A stretch of DNA of 64,000 bases from JAPPHA01 sp965221575 (GCA_965221575.1 CBDCSM010000005.1:1-64000); one strand, 5' to 3'; numbered from the stretch's first letter, positions 36,190-45,338 are shown. Notes: generated by a model from the letters alone, not told the origin. Translations and numbers: made by a program.

Positions 36190-37332
36190 ATGAACGAGAT
36201 CACTGGCACGTCAGACCTGACGCTGGGGATCGAGGAAGAGTACCTGATTGTCGATACCGAAACCCGTGACCTCGTCAGGGAACCGGATCCGAAATTCATG
36301 GAGGATTGCAGGGAGCTGGCGGGAGATCACGTGACCAATGAATACCTTCAATGCCAGGTCGAGGTTGGTACCCCGCCCGTCAAGACAATTGCCGAAGCCC
36401 GCCAGTCGCTGGTCGCATTACGAAAAGCGGTCGCGGAATCCGCCAGCGGATTCGGTTACGCACCGATTGCTGCGTCGACGCATCCGTTTGCCAGGTGGCG
36501 TGAACAAACCCACACCCGCAAAGAACGCTACGATGTCTTGCGCATAGATCTCGGGCAGACGATCCGAAGGATGCTGATTTGCGGAATGCATGTTCACCTG
36601 GGGATCGAGAACCGCGAACTCAGAATCGACATCATGAACCAGGCGACGTACTTTCTGCCGCATCTCCTGGCCCTTTCGTGTTCGTCGCCATTCTGGGAAG
36701 GTGAAGATACTTCGCTCGCATCCTATCGGCTGTCGGTCTTCAGTTCGATGCCGCGGTCGGGATTGCCGGACCAGCTCGTGTCCTACGGTGAGTACGAGCG
36801 CCTGGTCGCGCAACTCGTCGGCGCGGGATGTGTGGAAGATGCCTCGAAGATCTGGTGGGATATTCGTCCGTCGGCCAAGTTTCCCACCCTGGAGGAAAGA
36901 ATAACGGATGTCTGCAGCAGGATCGATGATGCCGTGTGCATCGCTGCGGTGTACCAGTCGCTCGTGGGGTTCCTGCTCCGGTTGCGCAACCGGAACCAGC
37001 GCTGGCGGCAGTATCCGGCGACGCTGATCGAGGAAAACCGGTGGCGGGCGCAAAGATACGGCACGAACGGCGAAATGGTCGACCACGGCAAGGCCCTGCT
37101 CGTCCCGTTTCCGGAACTCATGGAGGAACTCATCGAAATCCTCCACGATGATGCGTTAGAACTCGGATGTGCCCAGGACTTGTTGCACATTCGGAAAATC
37201 ATTGCCGATGGCACGTCCGCCGACAGGCAGCGTGCGGTCAGGGAAGCGGCGCTGGAATCCGGCGCCACGTCCGAAGAGGCGATGCGAGAGGTGGTCGACC
37301 ATCTTGTCCGGGAATTCCCGGCGCATTCCTGA
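36190..37332 (+). CDS. YbdK-type carboxylate-amine ligase (glutamate-cysteine ligase family 2)
   Basis: A 380-residue ATP-grasp-like ligase. The N-terminal LTLGIEEEYLIVD is the family's metal/ATP site, followed by YLQCQVEVGTPPVKTI, IAASTHPFARWREQ and CGMHVHLGIENRELRIDIMN. The C-terminal half includes WWDIRPSAKFPTLEERITDVC. E. coli YbdK has weak glutamate-cysteine ligase activity, but the true product of most homologues is not known, so a glutathione role is not assured. It stands alone between leuB and a DUF4864-like gene on the same strand. Confidence 0.9.
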   Translation: MNEITGTSDLTLGIEEEYLIVDTETRDLVREPDPKFMEDCRELAGDHVTNEYLQCQVEVGTPPVKTIAEARQSLVALRKAVAESASGFGYAPIAASTHPFARWREQTHTRKERYDVLRIDLGQTIRRMLICGMHVHLGIENRELRIDIMNQATYFLPHLLALSCSSPFWEGEDTSLASYRLSVFSSMPRSGLPDQLVSYGEYERLVAQLVGAGCVEDASKIWWDIRPSAKFPTLEERITDVCSRIDDAVCIAAVYQSLVGFLLRLRNRNQRWRQYPATLIEENRWRAQRYGTNGEMVDHGKALLVPFPELMEELIEILHDDALELGCAQDLLHIRKIIADGTSADRQRAVREAALESGATSEEAMREVVDHLVREFPAHS

Positions 37333-37362
37333 CATGATCGACGTTCGGCGATCGGGGTCCAG

Positions 37363-37914
37363 ATGGCAGAAACAAACCGATCTTTCGGCCCAATAACACC
37401 GGCAACACGTTCCGGCCTGGTTCGCGTACTGGGCCTGCCGATCGTTTTCATCCTTGCCGTCTGGCTCACGACGAGTCTCGTTCCGGGACAGGGCACGGGG
37501 TGGGCGACTCCGGATCCGGTTTCGGACGCGCTGGTCCCGGATCCAGCCCTCACGCCTGGCGAAGTCGTCAGGATCCAGCTCGAAGCGCTTCGCCACAATG
37601 ACGGTCAGGACCGCGGAATCGCGGTTGCCTTTCGTTTCGCGTCTCCCGCGAACCGCGCGAATACGGGACCGTTTCCGCGGTTTGCGGCGATGATCAAGAA
37701 CGGTCCCTATGCGCTGATGCTGGATTTCCGGGAAGCCAGGTACGGCCCGGTCGAAATCGTGGCCAGGCGGGCCCGGCAGCGCGTAACGCTTACCGGGGCA
37801 AGCGGTAGAATGACGTACTGGTTCTATCTCTCCCGGCAGGTGACACCTCCATATGCGGATTGCTGGATGACCGATGCCGTTTACATTGAGCTAAGCGACG
37901 AAAGGACCGTATAG
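37363..37914 (+). CDS. DUF4864-like protein with N-terminal membrane segment
   Basis: A 183-residue protein of unknown function. A hydrophobic segment near residues 20-42 (VLGLPIVFILAVWLTTSLV) is a signal anchor or signal peptide, so the rest is outside the cytoplasm. The domain begins TPGEVVRIQLEALRHND and contains FRFASPANRANTGPFPRFAAMI, the recognisable core of DUF4864 proteins, and ends with a WFYLSRQVTPPYADCWMTDAV strand pair. It starts 30 bases after the YbdK-type gene and may be co-transcribed. Confidence 0.75.
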   Translation: MAETNRSFGPITPATRSGLVRVLGLPIVFILAVWLTTSLVPGQGTGWATPDPVSDALVPDPALTPGEVVRIQLEALRHNDGQDRGIAVAFRFASPANRANTGPFPRFAAMIKNGPYALMLDFREARYGPVEIVARRARQRVTLTGASGRMTYWFYLSRQVTPPYADCWMTDAVYIELSDERTV

Positions 37915-38174
37915 GCGTCGTTACAGGATCTTCCGAACCGGGCCGGACCTGCCGGGCAATGCCGTCCGCGATCAGGAAGACCACGTCAATTCGCACGAGG
38001 CCGCGCACGCTTGGTCCCGGCAGGACTTGCGGTGGAACCATGACGTGGCGGGTTCCGACCATTGCACCAATGGAATACACCGGATGAAATACCGGTTCCC
38101 GTCGCTTGGAGTTGCACGCGACTCGAACTAATGTGGCCAGAACCTTTCGAAACAACCCAAGAAAGAAGATCGAC

Positions 38175-39671
38175 ATGACCCTGACGCGAGAACAGATTCG
38201 AAATCGAACGACGGCAATATCCATGGGCACCGAAGCGTTCATCAACGGCGCATATTGTGCCGCCTCGGACGGATCGACCTTCGAGACGGTCAATCCGGCG
38301 ACGGGAGAGACGCTCTGCGGCGTCTCACACTGCAAGGGGGAAGATGTGGACCTTGCGGTCCGCGCCGCGCGGCGCAGTTTCAATGACGGAGCATGGTCGC
38401 GGGCTGCGCCGGAACATCGAAAAGAAGTTCTCCTGAAGCTGGCAGGCCTTGTCCGGGAGAACGCAACGGATCTTGCGGTACTGGAGAGTCTCGACAGCGG
38501 CAAGACCATAACGGATTGCATGGACGAAATCGGCGGGGAAGTCGCGGATTTCTTCCAGTGGTACGGCGAGCTTGCCGACAAGTCTTTCGGCAAGATCGCC
38601 CCGACGGGTGAAGATGCGCTTGCCTTGATCGTAAAGGAACCCGCGGGTGTCGTGGGGTTGGTTCTTCCCTGGAACTTCCCGCTCCTGATGGCGGCGTGGA
38701 AACTAGCACCAGCCCTTGCCGCCGGGTGTTCCTGCATCATCAAGCCGGCGGAACAGACACCATTGACAGCACTGCGCCTTGCTGAATTGGCACGCGAAGC
38801 CGGGCTGCCGGACGGTGTACTCAACGTGCTTCCCGGACTGGGCGAAACAACCGGGCAGGCCATAGGCCGGCATCCCGACATCGACATCGTGTCATTTACC
38901 GGTTCGACCGAAGTCGGCGGTTACTTCCTGCGTTATGCGGGCGAAAGCAACCTCAAGGTCATCGGGCTCGAGATGGGCGGCAAGAGCCCGTTCATCGTCC
39001 TGGACGATGCCGATCTGGACGACGACCTGATTGAACATGCTGCAACCTCGGCGTTCTGGAACGGCGGGCAGAACTGTTCGGCCAACATGCGGCAACTCGT
39101 GGATGCCCGGATTGCGGATTCGTTCCTGGAAAAGGTCGTTGACCGCGCCAAGGACTACAAGGTCGGCGACCCGCTTGATCCTGACACCGACATCGGTGCG
39201 ATGGTAACGGAGGAGCACATGGCGCGCGTGACCGGCTATATCGACAAGGGCACAACAGAGGGTGCAAACTTGCTGACCGGGGGTGCGCGGGAAGGCAGAG
39301 GATACTTCGTCGAGCCGACGGTATTTTCCGGCCTGACACCGGACATGACGATCGCGCGCGAAGAAATCTTCGGCCCTGTCCTGGGGGTTCTGCCTGTCAA
39401 GGACATGGACGATGCCCTGCACATCGCATCGGATTCCGAGTATGGGCTGCACGCCACCGTGTTCACACGCGATATCGACCGTGCTCTGCATATGGCGCAC
39501 CGCCTTCCATGCGGGACGGTCTCGGTGAACGGATTCTCGGAAGGGGATATCAAGACACCTTTTGGCGGCTACAGGCAGTCGGGTTCGCTGTCGCGGGACA
39601 ATGGCACCGAGGCGATGCAACAGTATCTCCAGACCAAGACGATCTGGATTTCACGGGGAAGCGCTGCGTGA
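38175..39671 (+). CDS. Aldehyde dehydrogenase family protein (PuuC-like)
   Basis: NAD(P)-dependent aldehyde dehydrogenase of 498 residues. Motifs are complete: the substrate/NAD segment VLPWNFPLLMAAWKLAPALAAG, SFTGSTEVGG, the catalytic-base glutamate in LEMGGKSPFIV, and the nucleophile cysteine in NGGQNCSANMR. The C-terminus keeps EEIFGPVLGV and TPFGGYRQSGSLSRDNG. It most resembles gamma-glutamyl-aminobutyraldehyde or betaine-type enzymes, but the true aldehyde is unknown. The ATG at 38175 follows AAGAAAGAAG; the frame is open upstream to 38106. It is clearly different from the two aldehyde dehydrogenases of the downstream island. Confidence 0.9.
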   Translation: MTLTREQIRNRTTAISMGTEAFINGAYCAASDGSTFETVNPATGETLCGVSHCKGEDVDLAVRAARRSFNDGAWSRAAPEHRKEVLLKLAGLVRENATDLAVLESLDSGKTITDCMDEIGGEVADFFQWYGELADKSFGKIAPTGEDALALIVKEPAGVVGLVLPWNFPLLMAAWKLAPALAAGCSCIIKPAEQTPLTALRLAELAREAGLPDGVLNVLPGLGETTGQAIGRHPDIDIVSFTGSTEVGGYFLRYAGESNLKVIGLEMGGKSPFIVLDDADLDDDLIEHAATSAFWNGGQNCSANMRQLVDARIADSFLEKVVDRAKDYKVGDPLDPDTDIGAMVTEEHMARVTGYIDKGTTEGANLLTGGAREGRGYFVEPTVFSGLTPDMTIAREEIFGPVLGVLPVKDMDDALHIASDSEYGLHATVFTRDIDRALHMAHRLPCGTVSVNGFSEGDIKTPFGGYRQSGSLSRDNGTEAMQQYLQTKTIWISRGSAA

Positions 39672-40227
39672 ACAATTCGCGGTTCATGAACCGGGTCGGT
39701 GCGTTTTCAGAGGATTCACAAAGACCTGTTGGACCTGGCAACGGCACTATTCAGGGAACACGTGAAATAGGGGATGATACCAGATAGGGACGCGATCACT
39801 CGAACGCACATGAAACTTCAGCCACGATCCGTGCGCTGGCGTCGTCAGGAGTAATATGTGGCCGTCCGTTCCGGTCCGTCTCGCGATGCGGCGGTCTCGG
39901 GACTTTCCCGGTGCACGGCACGCGACGGGATCAACGGCGGTACGATTGCTGCGAACAGCGGGAAACAGGCGATGCAAAAGCGACGTGCCCCTCAACCTGT
40001 CGGAACTCGTCGGCAGGAGAAGGCTGCCTCGTTCGGCGACGTCGACCCCCCGGTCTTCCGATGAATTCTCTGGTAGTTCCCGACACGTGATTACAGGACA
40101 TGGCGATGTATTGCGTCGAGGCATGCATCGCGACAACCCTCGCAAAAGGGGACAGCGCGTTTCCCGTAAATGCAGACTTGCCCTTGTGCGTCCGAGATAT
40201 TAGACGCCACGGCGTATACGGGTATTT
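39672..40227. other. Gap of 556 bases before tRNA-Pro
   Basis: No recognised gene on either strand. The antisense frame at 39931-40314 runs through the tRNA and is not credible. The right end must include the tRNA promoter; I see no clear box. Confidence 0.35.
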
Positions 40228-40304
40228 CGGAGTGTAGCTCAGCCTGGTAGAGCACTGCCTTCGGGAGGCAGGGGCCGCAGGTTCAAATCCTGCCACTCCG
40301 ACCA
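40228..40304 (+). tRNA. tRNA-Pro (anticodon CGG)
   Basis: A 77-base cloverleaf with CCA encoded. The acceptor stem pairs CGGAGTG with CACTCCG; the D arm is GCTCAGCCTGGTAGAGC; the anticodon stem CTGCC/GGCAG closes the loop TTCGGGA with anticodon CGG, reading proline codon CCG; the T arm is GCAGG-TTCAAAT-CCTGC. Downstream sequence up to 57.9 kb is rich in transposase, recombinase and broken genes, so this tRNA probably marks the edge of an integrated island. Confidence 0.95.
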
Positions 40305-40579
40305 TTAAAAACAATTACTTAGAGCAAAAAAGAGGTCCCGGAAACGCGGGCAAATGCCATTGTTTCAACAAAGCCGAAATGGACCAACTCGGCACCAAGC
40401 GACATGAGACATCGGACGACCCCTAACCAACCGTCGGAAATTTTTCGCACGAGGAACACGACGTGCTGCAAATTGATCATCCGGGTCTGAGCATCATTGC
40501 CGGTGACCTGATGATCTGGATTGCCCTATGGTTGATCGCGGCGCGTGGCTGATCTGTATTTTCGGTTGTTCGTTATATC

Positions 40580-41070
40580 GTGAAACTGTCCCAACCGCTC
40601 GGTGCTGTGTGGCTAGTCATTGCGGGGGGATTGATGGCTTTCGGATTGTTCGTCAGCGATGAATCCTGGCAGGAGAGTAGCATCGCGCCTGCCCAGGTGA
40701 TCGGCGGCGATTCGTTGAGGATTGGCGGCCCGGTCAAAAAGAATTTCGGGCATCGAATTCCCCGAGAAGCGCCCGATCTGCAAGGCGGAAGAGCAAGACT
40801 ACGCCTGTGGCCAGCGTACCAAGGTGTATCTCTAATCTCTGGTTCGCGGGAAACGCGCGGGGTGCCGTGGTCTCTCACGTGATCGATACGGCGGGAATGT
40901 CAGCTGGCGCGCGATCGATGGTGAGCGCGATCTCGCCTATCAAATGGTGCTTGCTGGATCGACTCTCTTTCACCGACGGTACTCGGACGGCCACTACGAG
41001 GCGCCGGAGCATCGAGCGAAGATCCTGAACGCGGCATGTGGGCAGGCACGTTTCTCGTTCCGTGGCATTG
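40580..41070 (+). pseudogene. Thermonuclease (SNase)-family protein, frameshifted and interrupted
   Basis: The first frame gives a membrane/signal segment (LGAVWLVIAGGLMAFGLFV) then the SNase opening AQVIGGDSLRIGG, where intact genes read VIDGDTLRI. After about 40735 the protein resemblance moves to another frame: RISGIEFPEKRPICK, then YACGQRTKVYL, an in-frame TAA at 40833-40835, and on the other side SLVRGKRAGCRGLSRDRYGG, AIDGERDLAYQMVLAG and RRYSDGHYEAPEHRA. These are the calcium/catalytic arginine and glutamate regions of staphylococcal nuclease-like proteins, in order. One frameshift and one stop mean it is dead. It sits 275 bases after tRNA-Pro. Confidence 0.75.
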
Positions 41071-41454
41071 GTTGCGGCGATAGAAGGCAGGTCAAGCAGG
41101 AGAAAACGATCAAAATCTGTTTTACCCTCACAACAATCTATCCAATATCCGGATTTAGCCGCCCGACGGCCGCAGTCCAGTGAGCGCCTGCTGCATTGGC
41201 GCCGCGATCTCGGCGTTTGGAATGCACGGCGACTGTCGTCTGGCATTCGGGCCAGTCACCCCGTTCACGGCAGTGTTGAATTCCGGGAAGGGCTCGCTTA
41301 CGCTCGCTCAGGGTTGGCCACCAGCCAGCCACCGACAAACAACGGAAGGTTAAAACCAAGCTTCAGTTTCGGGAGAAACTTGCGCGCTGACGCGCGAACC
41401 GGTCCGTCAGATGTCGTAGGAGTCGGTGTCAAATACGTAGGAATCTGTACGCCT
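41071..41454. other. Gap between nuclease remnant and transposase remnant
   Basis: About 380 bases with no recognised gene. It may be the scar of rearrangement where the IS1111-type transposase lost its 3' part at its right border (around 41455). Confidence 0.3.
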
Positions 41455-41793
41455 CCGACTTCACCGTCACGAACCGCATGGTCGGGCGCTGGGCTGCCTC
41501 GACGGTCGCGGCCGCGTCGTTGCTGTCGTTCTTCTGTCTCTTGACAAACGGTTTCACATATTCCGGCGGGATCAGCTTGCACTCGTGACCCAGGACGACG
41601 ATCTCACGACCCCAGTGATGGGCGCCGCCGCAGGCCTCCATCACAACCAGGCAGGAAGGCACTTCGGACAGAAACGCCAGCAGTCTGCCGCGCGAAAGTG
41701 TCTTGCGGAAGACCGGCTCGCCTTCGGCGGTTGCTCCATGCAGTTGAAAACTCTTCTTTGAAATGTCGATGCCGATGAAGTAACCTGTTCCAT
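41455..41793 (-). mobile_element. IS110-family (IS1111-type) transposase, N-terminal remnant
   Basis: A perfect ribosome binding site (AAGGAGG) precedes the ATG at 41793, which reads MEQV and then runs out of frame. The conserved chain resumes one base later as YFIGIDISKKSFQLHGA, so one base, probably a T in the GTTTAC stretch, has been lost. The DEDD-domain continues through VVMEACGGAHHWGREI and LIPPEYVKPFVKRQKNDSNDA to PTMRFVTVKS, after which similarity stops abruptly at about 41455. Two-thirds of a normal 340-residue transposase is missing, including the C-terminal Transposase_20 domain. It is unlike the intact element at 46728. Confidence 0.8.
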
Positions 41794-41945
41794 GGACGCT
41801 CGCCTCCTTGTTTTTACGCGCAGCTCGTCTGGCGTTTTCTTTGGCGCATCGTGACGCCGTTCGGAGGGGGCGTCCACTCCATCGCTTACGAATGTCTTGC
41901 ATGCGGGACGGGGCCGTTGAGATCATTCCTCGCATTCCCCCAACG

Positions 41946-43376
41946 TCAGGATATCCCTGCCGATTGCCAAACGTTCTTTATGGTCATGTAGCTGTCGAGG
42001 CCTTCCATGCCGCCTTCGCGTCCGTGGCCACTGGATTTCACGCCGCCGAAAGGGGTTTCGGGCATCGACGCCTCAAGCGTGTTGATCGAGAGGTTGCCGA
42101 CCTCAACCTCGTCGACCAGACGGTCGATGTAGTCCGCCCGGTTGGTGAAGGCGTATCCGGCAAGGCCGTAGCGCACGGAATTGGACTGGGCGATCGCATG
42201 ATCAAGTGACGGAACCGGGTTCAGGACAGCCACGGGGCCAAACGGCTCTTCTTGCATGATCCGGGCGGTCCTGTGCACGTTCGTCAAGACCGTAGGTTGA
42301 AAGAAAAATCCTTGGGTCCCGTACCTGGCGCCACCGGTTGCCACAATCGCGCCCTTGTCGCGCGCGTCTTCCACAAACGCGGCCAAGGCCGTGACGCGGC
42401 GGTCGTTGGCGGTAGGGCCCATCTCCACACCGGAATCCATCCCGTTGCCAACCACCGTCGCCCTGATGCGGGTGACGAAGGCATGGGCGAAGGCGTCGAA
42501 GATCCTGTCATGGACGAAGAATCGCGTGGGCGAGGTGCAGACCTGACCGGCATTGCGCACCTTGCGGATTGCGCCCGCGACGGCAGCGGTCTGGACATCC
42601 GTATCTTCGCAGACGATCACCGGGGCATGACCCCCTAGTTCCATCAGGACACGTGTGTCGTTCTGTGCGGCAAGGCCGGTCAGGTGCCGCCCAACCACTG
42701 TGGAGCCGGTGAATGCCACCAGCCGCACCGGATCTTGCGGGATCAGATGGCCGGAGATGTCAGAGGGCACGCCGAAGACGAGGTTCAGCACGCCCGGCGG
42801 CAGCCCCGCGTCTTCGAAGGCTCGGGCGATGTGGATGGCGCCGGCCGGGGTTTCCTCGGCCGCCTTGAGGATGATCGAGCACCCAGAGGCAAGCGCGCCC
42901 GAGATCTTGCGCGCAGGCTGGCTCATTGGGAAATTCCAGGGGGAAAAGGCAGCGACCACGCCAATCGGTTGGTGATGCACCGAGAACCTGTGCCCTTTCG
43001 GCGCAGGGATCACGCGACCATATGTCCGCATGACTTCGCCGGCATCCCATTCGAAAAATTCCGCCCCGCGGGTCACCTCAAGGCGGGCTTGGGACAAGGG
43101 CTTTCCGTGCTCCAGGGTGATCGCCCGGGCAATCGCTTCCTGGCGCTCCCGCATCAACGCCGCCGCGCGCCTGATGAGATTGGCCCGGTCGCGGGGCGCG
43201 GTGCGACTCCACGTGCGGAAGCCGCTCACGGCCGCGTCGAGGGCGTCGTCCAGATCGGATGACGCCGCGCATGGCAGGCGGCCAAGCTCTTCTTCCGTAG
43301 CCGGGTCAATCACGGCCAGATCGTCCGCGGCCTTCCGCCATTGTCCGCCAATGAAGAGTCTCAGTTCCGGATACAT
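41946..43376 (-). CDS. Aldehyde dehydrogenase family protein (succinate-semialdehyde dehydrogenase-like)
   Basis: A 476-residue NAD(P)-dependent aldehyde dehydrogenase starting MYPELRLFIGGQWRKAADD. Motifs are intact: FSPWNFPMSQPARKI, FTGSTVVGRHL, LELGG-equivalent LMELGGHAPVIV with the catalytic glutamate, nucleophile cysteine in NAGQVCTSPTRF, and the C-terminal TPFGGVKSSGHGREGGMEGL. AAGGGG precedes the start. It lies downstream of the LysR and aspartate dehydrogenase genes on the same strand and is a paralogue of the damaged gene at 55652-57016. In the island's context its aldehyde could be a semialdehyde from aromatic ring cleavage, which is inference. Confidence 0.92.
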   Translation of the reverse strand: MYPELRLFIGGQWRKAADDLAVIDPATEEELGRLPCAASSDLDDALDAAVSGFRTWSRTAPRDRANLIRRAAALMRERQEAIARAITLEHGKPLSQARLEVTRGAEFFEWDAGEVMRTYGRVIPAPKGHRFSVHHQPIGVVAAFSPWNFPMSQPARKISGALASGCSIILKAAEETPAGAIHIARAFEDAGLPPGVLNLVFGVPSDISGHLIPQDPVRLVAFTGSTVVGRHLTGLAAQNDTRVLMELGGHAPVIVCEDTDVQTAAVAGAIRKVRNAGQVCTSPTRFFVHDRIFDAFAHAFVTRIRATVVGNGMDSGVEMGPTANDRRVTALAAFVEDARDKGAIVATGGARYGTQGFFFQPTVLTNVHRTARIMQEEPFGPVAVLNPVPSLDHAIAQSNSVRYGLAGYAFTNRADYIDRLVDEVEVGNLSINTLEASMPETPFGGVKSSGHGREGGMEGLDSYMTIKNVWQSAGIS

Positions 43377-43449
43377 CGGCGGCCCCTTCTGCCTTCGTCG
43401 ATTCAGATCAGGCGAAGAGGGACATCCCTTCAAGTGAATTGCGGGAATA

Positions 43450-43474
43450 CTGATATCAATTCGATGAATATCAG
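43450..43474. promoter_or_regulatory. Perfect dyad CTGATAT-N11-ATATCAG, LysR-type operator candidate
   Basis: Seven-base perfect arms separated by 11 bases, the spacing of the T-N11-A boxes bound by LysR-type regulators. It overlaps the stop of the LysR gene and lies about 75-100 bases upstream of the aldehyde dehydrogenase start, the normal distance for such a box. Confidence 0.45.
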
Positions 43475-44421
43475 GCGGTGCGTTCCGCCGCCACCTTGTG
43501 CAGGGCCGTTTTGAACGCACGGGCCGCCGGAGACAGGCTGCCGTCGGCGCGAAGCGATATGCCGATCGGCCCCTGGCCAAAGGGTACAGTCCAGTCGAGC
43601 CGGACCAGATTCCCGTTGCCGACGTCCTGTGCCGTCACCTCCCTTGGCATCAGGCAGATCAGGTCACGCGACTGCAGGAGCGCCCGATTTGCCAGGTAGC
43701 AAACCGACTCGATCGCGTGCGGCGGTGCATATTGCCGCTGGTTAATGAAGAACTGGTCCACCTGTCGGCGCAGCGTCGTTTCCAGGGGCGGCAGGATCCA
43801 GCCGTAGGGCCTGACCTGATCGAAGGTGACGTCCCGTTTCCGCGCAAGCGGATGCTCCGGGCCGACGACAGCGACGATCCGATCATCGATCAGCTTCTCC
43901 TGCATGAGCCTGTCACGATAGCGAAGGGCGGACAGGCGCCCGACGACCATGTCGATCCTGCCGGAGAGCAGCGACGGAATCAGCACCTCGTTCGTGCCTT
44001 CGCTGACCTTGACGGCGACGTTGGGCCGATCGGCCAGAAGACGCTCGATCGCGGCTGGCAACAGCTGGGTGGAGGCGGCGAGCAACGTGCCGATGACCAC
44101 CCGGCCGGAGTATCCTTCGTTCAGGTCGTCCAGTTCCTGGGCGGCGCAGGAGATCTGCGCGAAGATGAGCTTGCCATGGCGAATGAGCGTCTCGCCGAAG
44201 GCGGTCGGGATCACGCCGCGATTGGTTCGCCTGAACAGGGTCACCTCGAAGTCCAGTTCAAGGTCCTGGATCATCTTGGTGGCGGCGGGCTGGGAAACGC
44301 CCAGTTCCCGGGCGGCGTTCTGGATGTTGCCGTGGGTTTCCACGGCCAGAAGCAGGCGAAGCTGGCGCAGCTTCAGCCGGGTCAACGCCCGGTCGAGGAT
44401 GCGGGAATGCTGGGAGCTCAT
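43471..44421 (-). CDS. LysR-family transcriptional regulator
   Basis: A 316-residue regulator. The N-terminal winged helix-turn-helix is LKLRQLRLLLAVETHGNIQNAARELGVSQPAATKMIQDLE near residues 15-55, followed by the effector domain (RVVIGTLLAASTQLLPAAIERLL, DMVVGRLSALRYRDRL, VVGPEHPLARKRDV). It is of the GbpR/CbbR-like group that often senses aromatic or sugar-derived ligands, but the ligand is not readable. Its start overlaps the aspartate dehydrogenase stop by four bases, and the aldehyde dehydrogenase follows, so it probably controls this set and perhaps the divergent DapA-like gene. Confidence 0.92.
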   Translation of the reverse strand: MSSQHSRILDRALTRLKLRQLRLLLAVETHGNIQNAARELGVSQPAATKMIQDLELDFEVTLFRRTNRGVIPTAFGETLIRHGKLIFAQISCAAQELDDLNEGYSGRVVIGTLLAASTQLLPAAIERLLADRPNVAVKVSEGTNEVLIPSLLSGRIDMVVGRLSALRYRDRLMQEKLIDDRIVAVVGPEHPLARKRDVTFDQVRPYGWILPPLETTLRRQVDQFFINQRQYAPPHAIESVCYLANRALLQSRDLICLMPREVTAQDVGNGNLVRLDWTVPFGQGPIGISLRADGSLSPAARAFKTALHKVAAERTA

Positions 44422-45194
44422 ATCGTGACCCGACCCGACATCTGGTTGAGCTTTGCAACGACGCTCATCGCCCCCAGCGCGGAACTGCGCGGATTGTCCG
44501 GCAAGGGCTTGCCGCTGATGCGGAACCGGAACGCGCCGAATTCGCCTTGGACCTCGATCTCATGGACATTTCCGGAGATGTCGGCATCGGCGATCAGCCA
44601 GACTTCCTTGCGTTCGAATCCGACATCGGCCAGCGCGATGGCAGCGGTGACATTGGCGTTTCTTGGATATTGCAAGGCTGCGTCACGGGCAGATCCCCGG
44701 AAGTGCGTCACCGCCCCGCTTTGCAATGCGTAAAGATCAAACACGGTTTCGGCGAGCGAGCCTCTCCAGCCTTTCGGGGACTTTCGTCCGACGTAGGTGA
44801 CGGTCTCCAGCGTGCCGGTTCGGAGGGCCTGGAGGCAGTCGAATGCGCCGATGGCGCCGCTCACGAGATGCAGGCGGGCGTTCCCCCGCGCGGCGACCGC
44901 CTCAAGTGCGCCCGACAGGTCAGTGTCGGCCAGCGCGTCGACAGACACGGACACCAGGTTCAGCCCACGCTCCAGGATTGCTGGACCATGCTCGCGCAAA
45001 GCACCATGACCCGCGCAGTCAATGACGGGGTCCAGTCCGTCCGGCAGCGCGGCAACGGACCCGACACGGCGTTCGGGCACCTCCGAGACACTTTCCGGCC
45101 GCACCAGAAACGCCGCAACCGTGTGAGGGGTCGCGGCAAGCGCATCTCGTACATGCATCGCGATCGCGCCGGTTCCGATGATGGCGATTCTCAT
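44418..45194 (-). CDS. L-aspartate dehydrogenase family protein (NadX-like)
   Basis: A 258-residue NAD(P)-binding protein. Rossmann motif MRIAIIGTGAIAMHV at the N-terminus, CAGHGALREHGPAILERGLNLVSVSVDALAD as in NadX, and HLVSGAIGAFDCLQALRTG, with a C-terminal DUF108 domain (YPRNANVTAAIALADVG, histidine-containing VHEIEVQGEFG). The family oxidises L-aspartate to iminoaspartate, the precursor of quinolinate, and some run towards aspartate from oxaloacetate and ammonia. The start at 45194 has GGGAG at good spacing; 45200 is possible. No nadA or nadC adjoins it, so its role is not necessarily NAD synthesis. Confidence 0.85.
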   Translation of the reverse strand: MRIAIIGTGAIAMHVRDALAATPHTVAAFLVRPESVSEVPERRVGSVAALPDGLDPVIDCAGHGALREHGPAILERGLNLVSVSVDALADTDLSGALEAVAARGNARLHLVSGAIGAFDCLQALRTGTLETVTYVGRKSPKGWRGSLAETVFDLYALQSGAVTHFRGSARDAALQYPRNANVTAAIALADVGFERKEVWLIADADISGNVHEIEVQGEFGAFRFRISGKPLPDNPRSSALGAMSVVAKLNQMSGRVTI

Positions 45195-45207
45195 CAGCAT
45201 GCTCCCT

Positions 45208-45229
45208 TTCGGGAATCAGGAATCCCGAA
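45208..45229. promoter_or_regulatory. Hairpin in the 5' leader of the aspartate dehydrogenase gene
   Basis: TTCGGGA (45208-45214) and TCCCGAA (45223-45229) form a seven-base stem next to the ribosome binding site of the leftward gene. It could influence translation or be part of a protein-binding site; no T run follows. Confidence 0.3.
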
Positions 45230-45250
45230 CTGCACGTGCCTTGACATACG

Positions 45251-45297
45251 CATTTTTGATAGCCACATCCACCAATTCGGATTGTATGTGGCGAGCC
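45251..45297. promoter_or_regulatory. Divergent regulatory region with GCCACAT / ATGTGGC dyad
   Basis: In the 144-base gap between the divergent aspartate dehydrogenase and DapA-like genes. GCCACAT (45262-45268) and ATGTGGC (45286-45292) are perfect inverted arms with a 17-base spacer. An 18-base left part (CATTTTTGATAGCCACAT) recurs with two changes at 46311-46328, after the DapA-like gene. Probably the operator of the local LysR or another regulator. Confidence 0.45.
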
Positions 45298-45338
45298 TAT
45301 GCGCCCACTTTGGTGCAGTGACGGTGCGGGGCGGCGCG

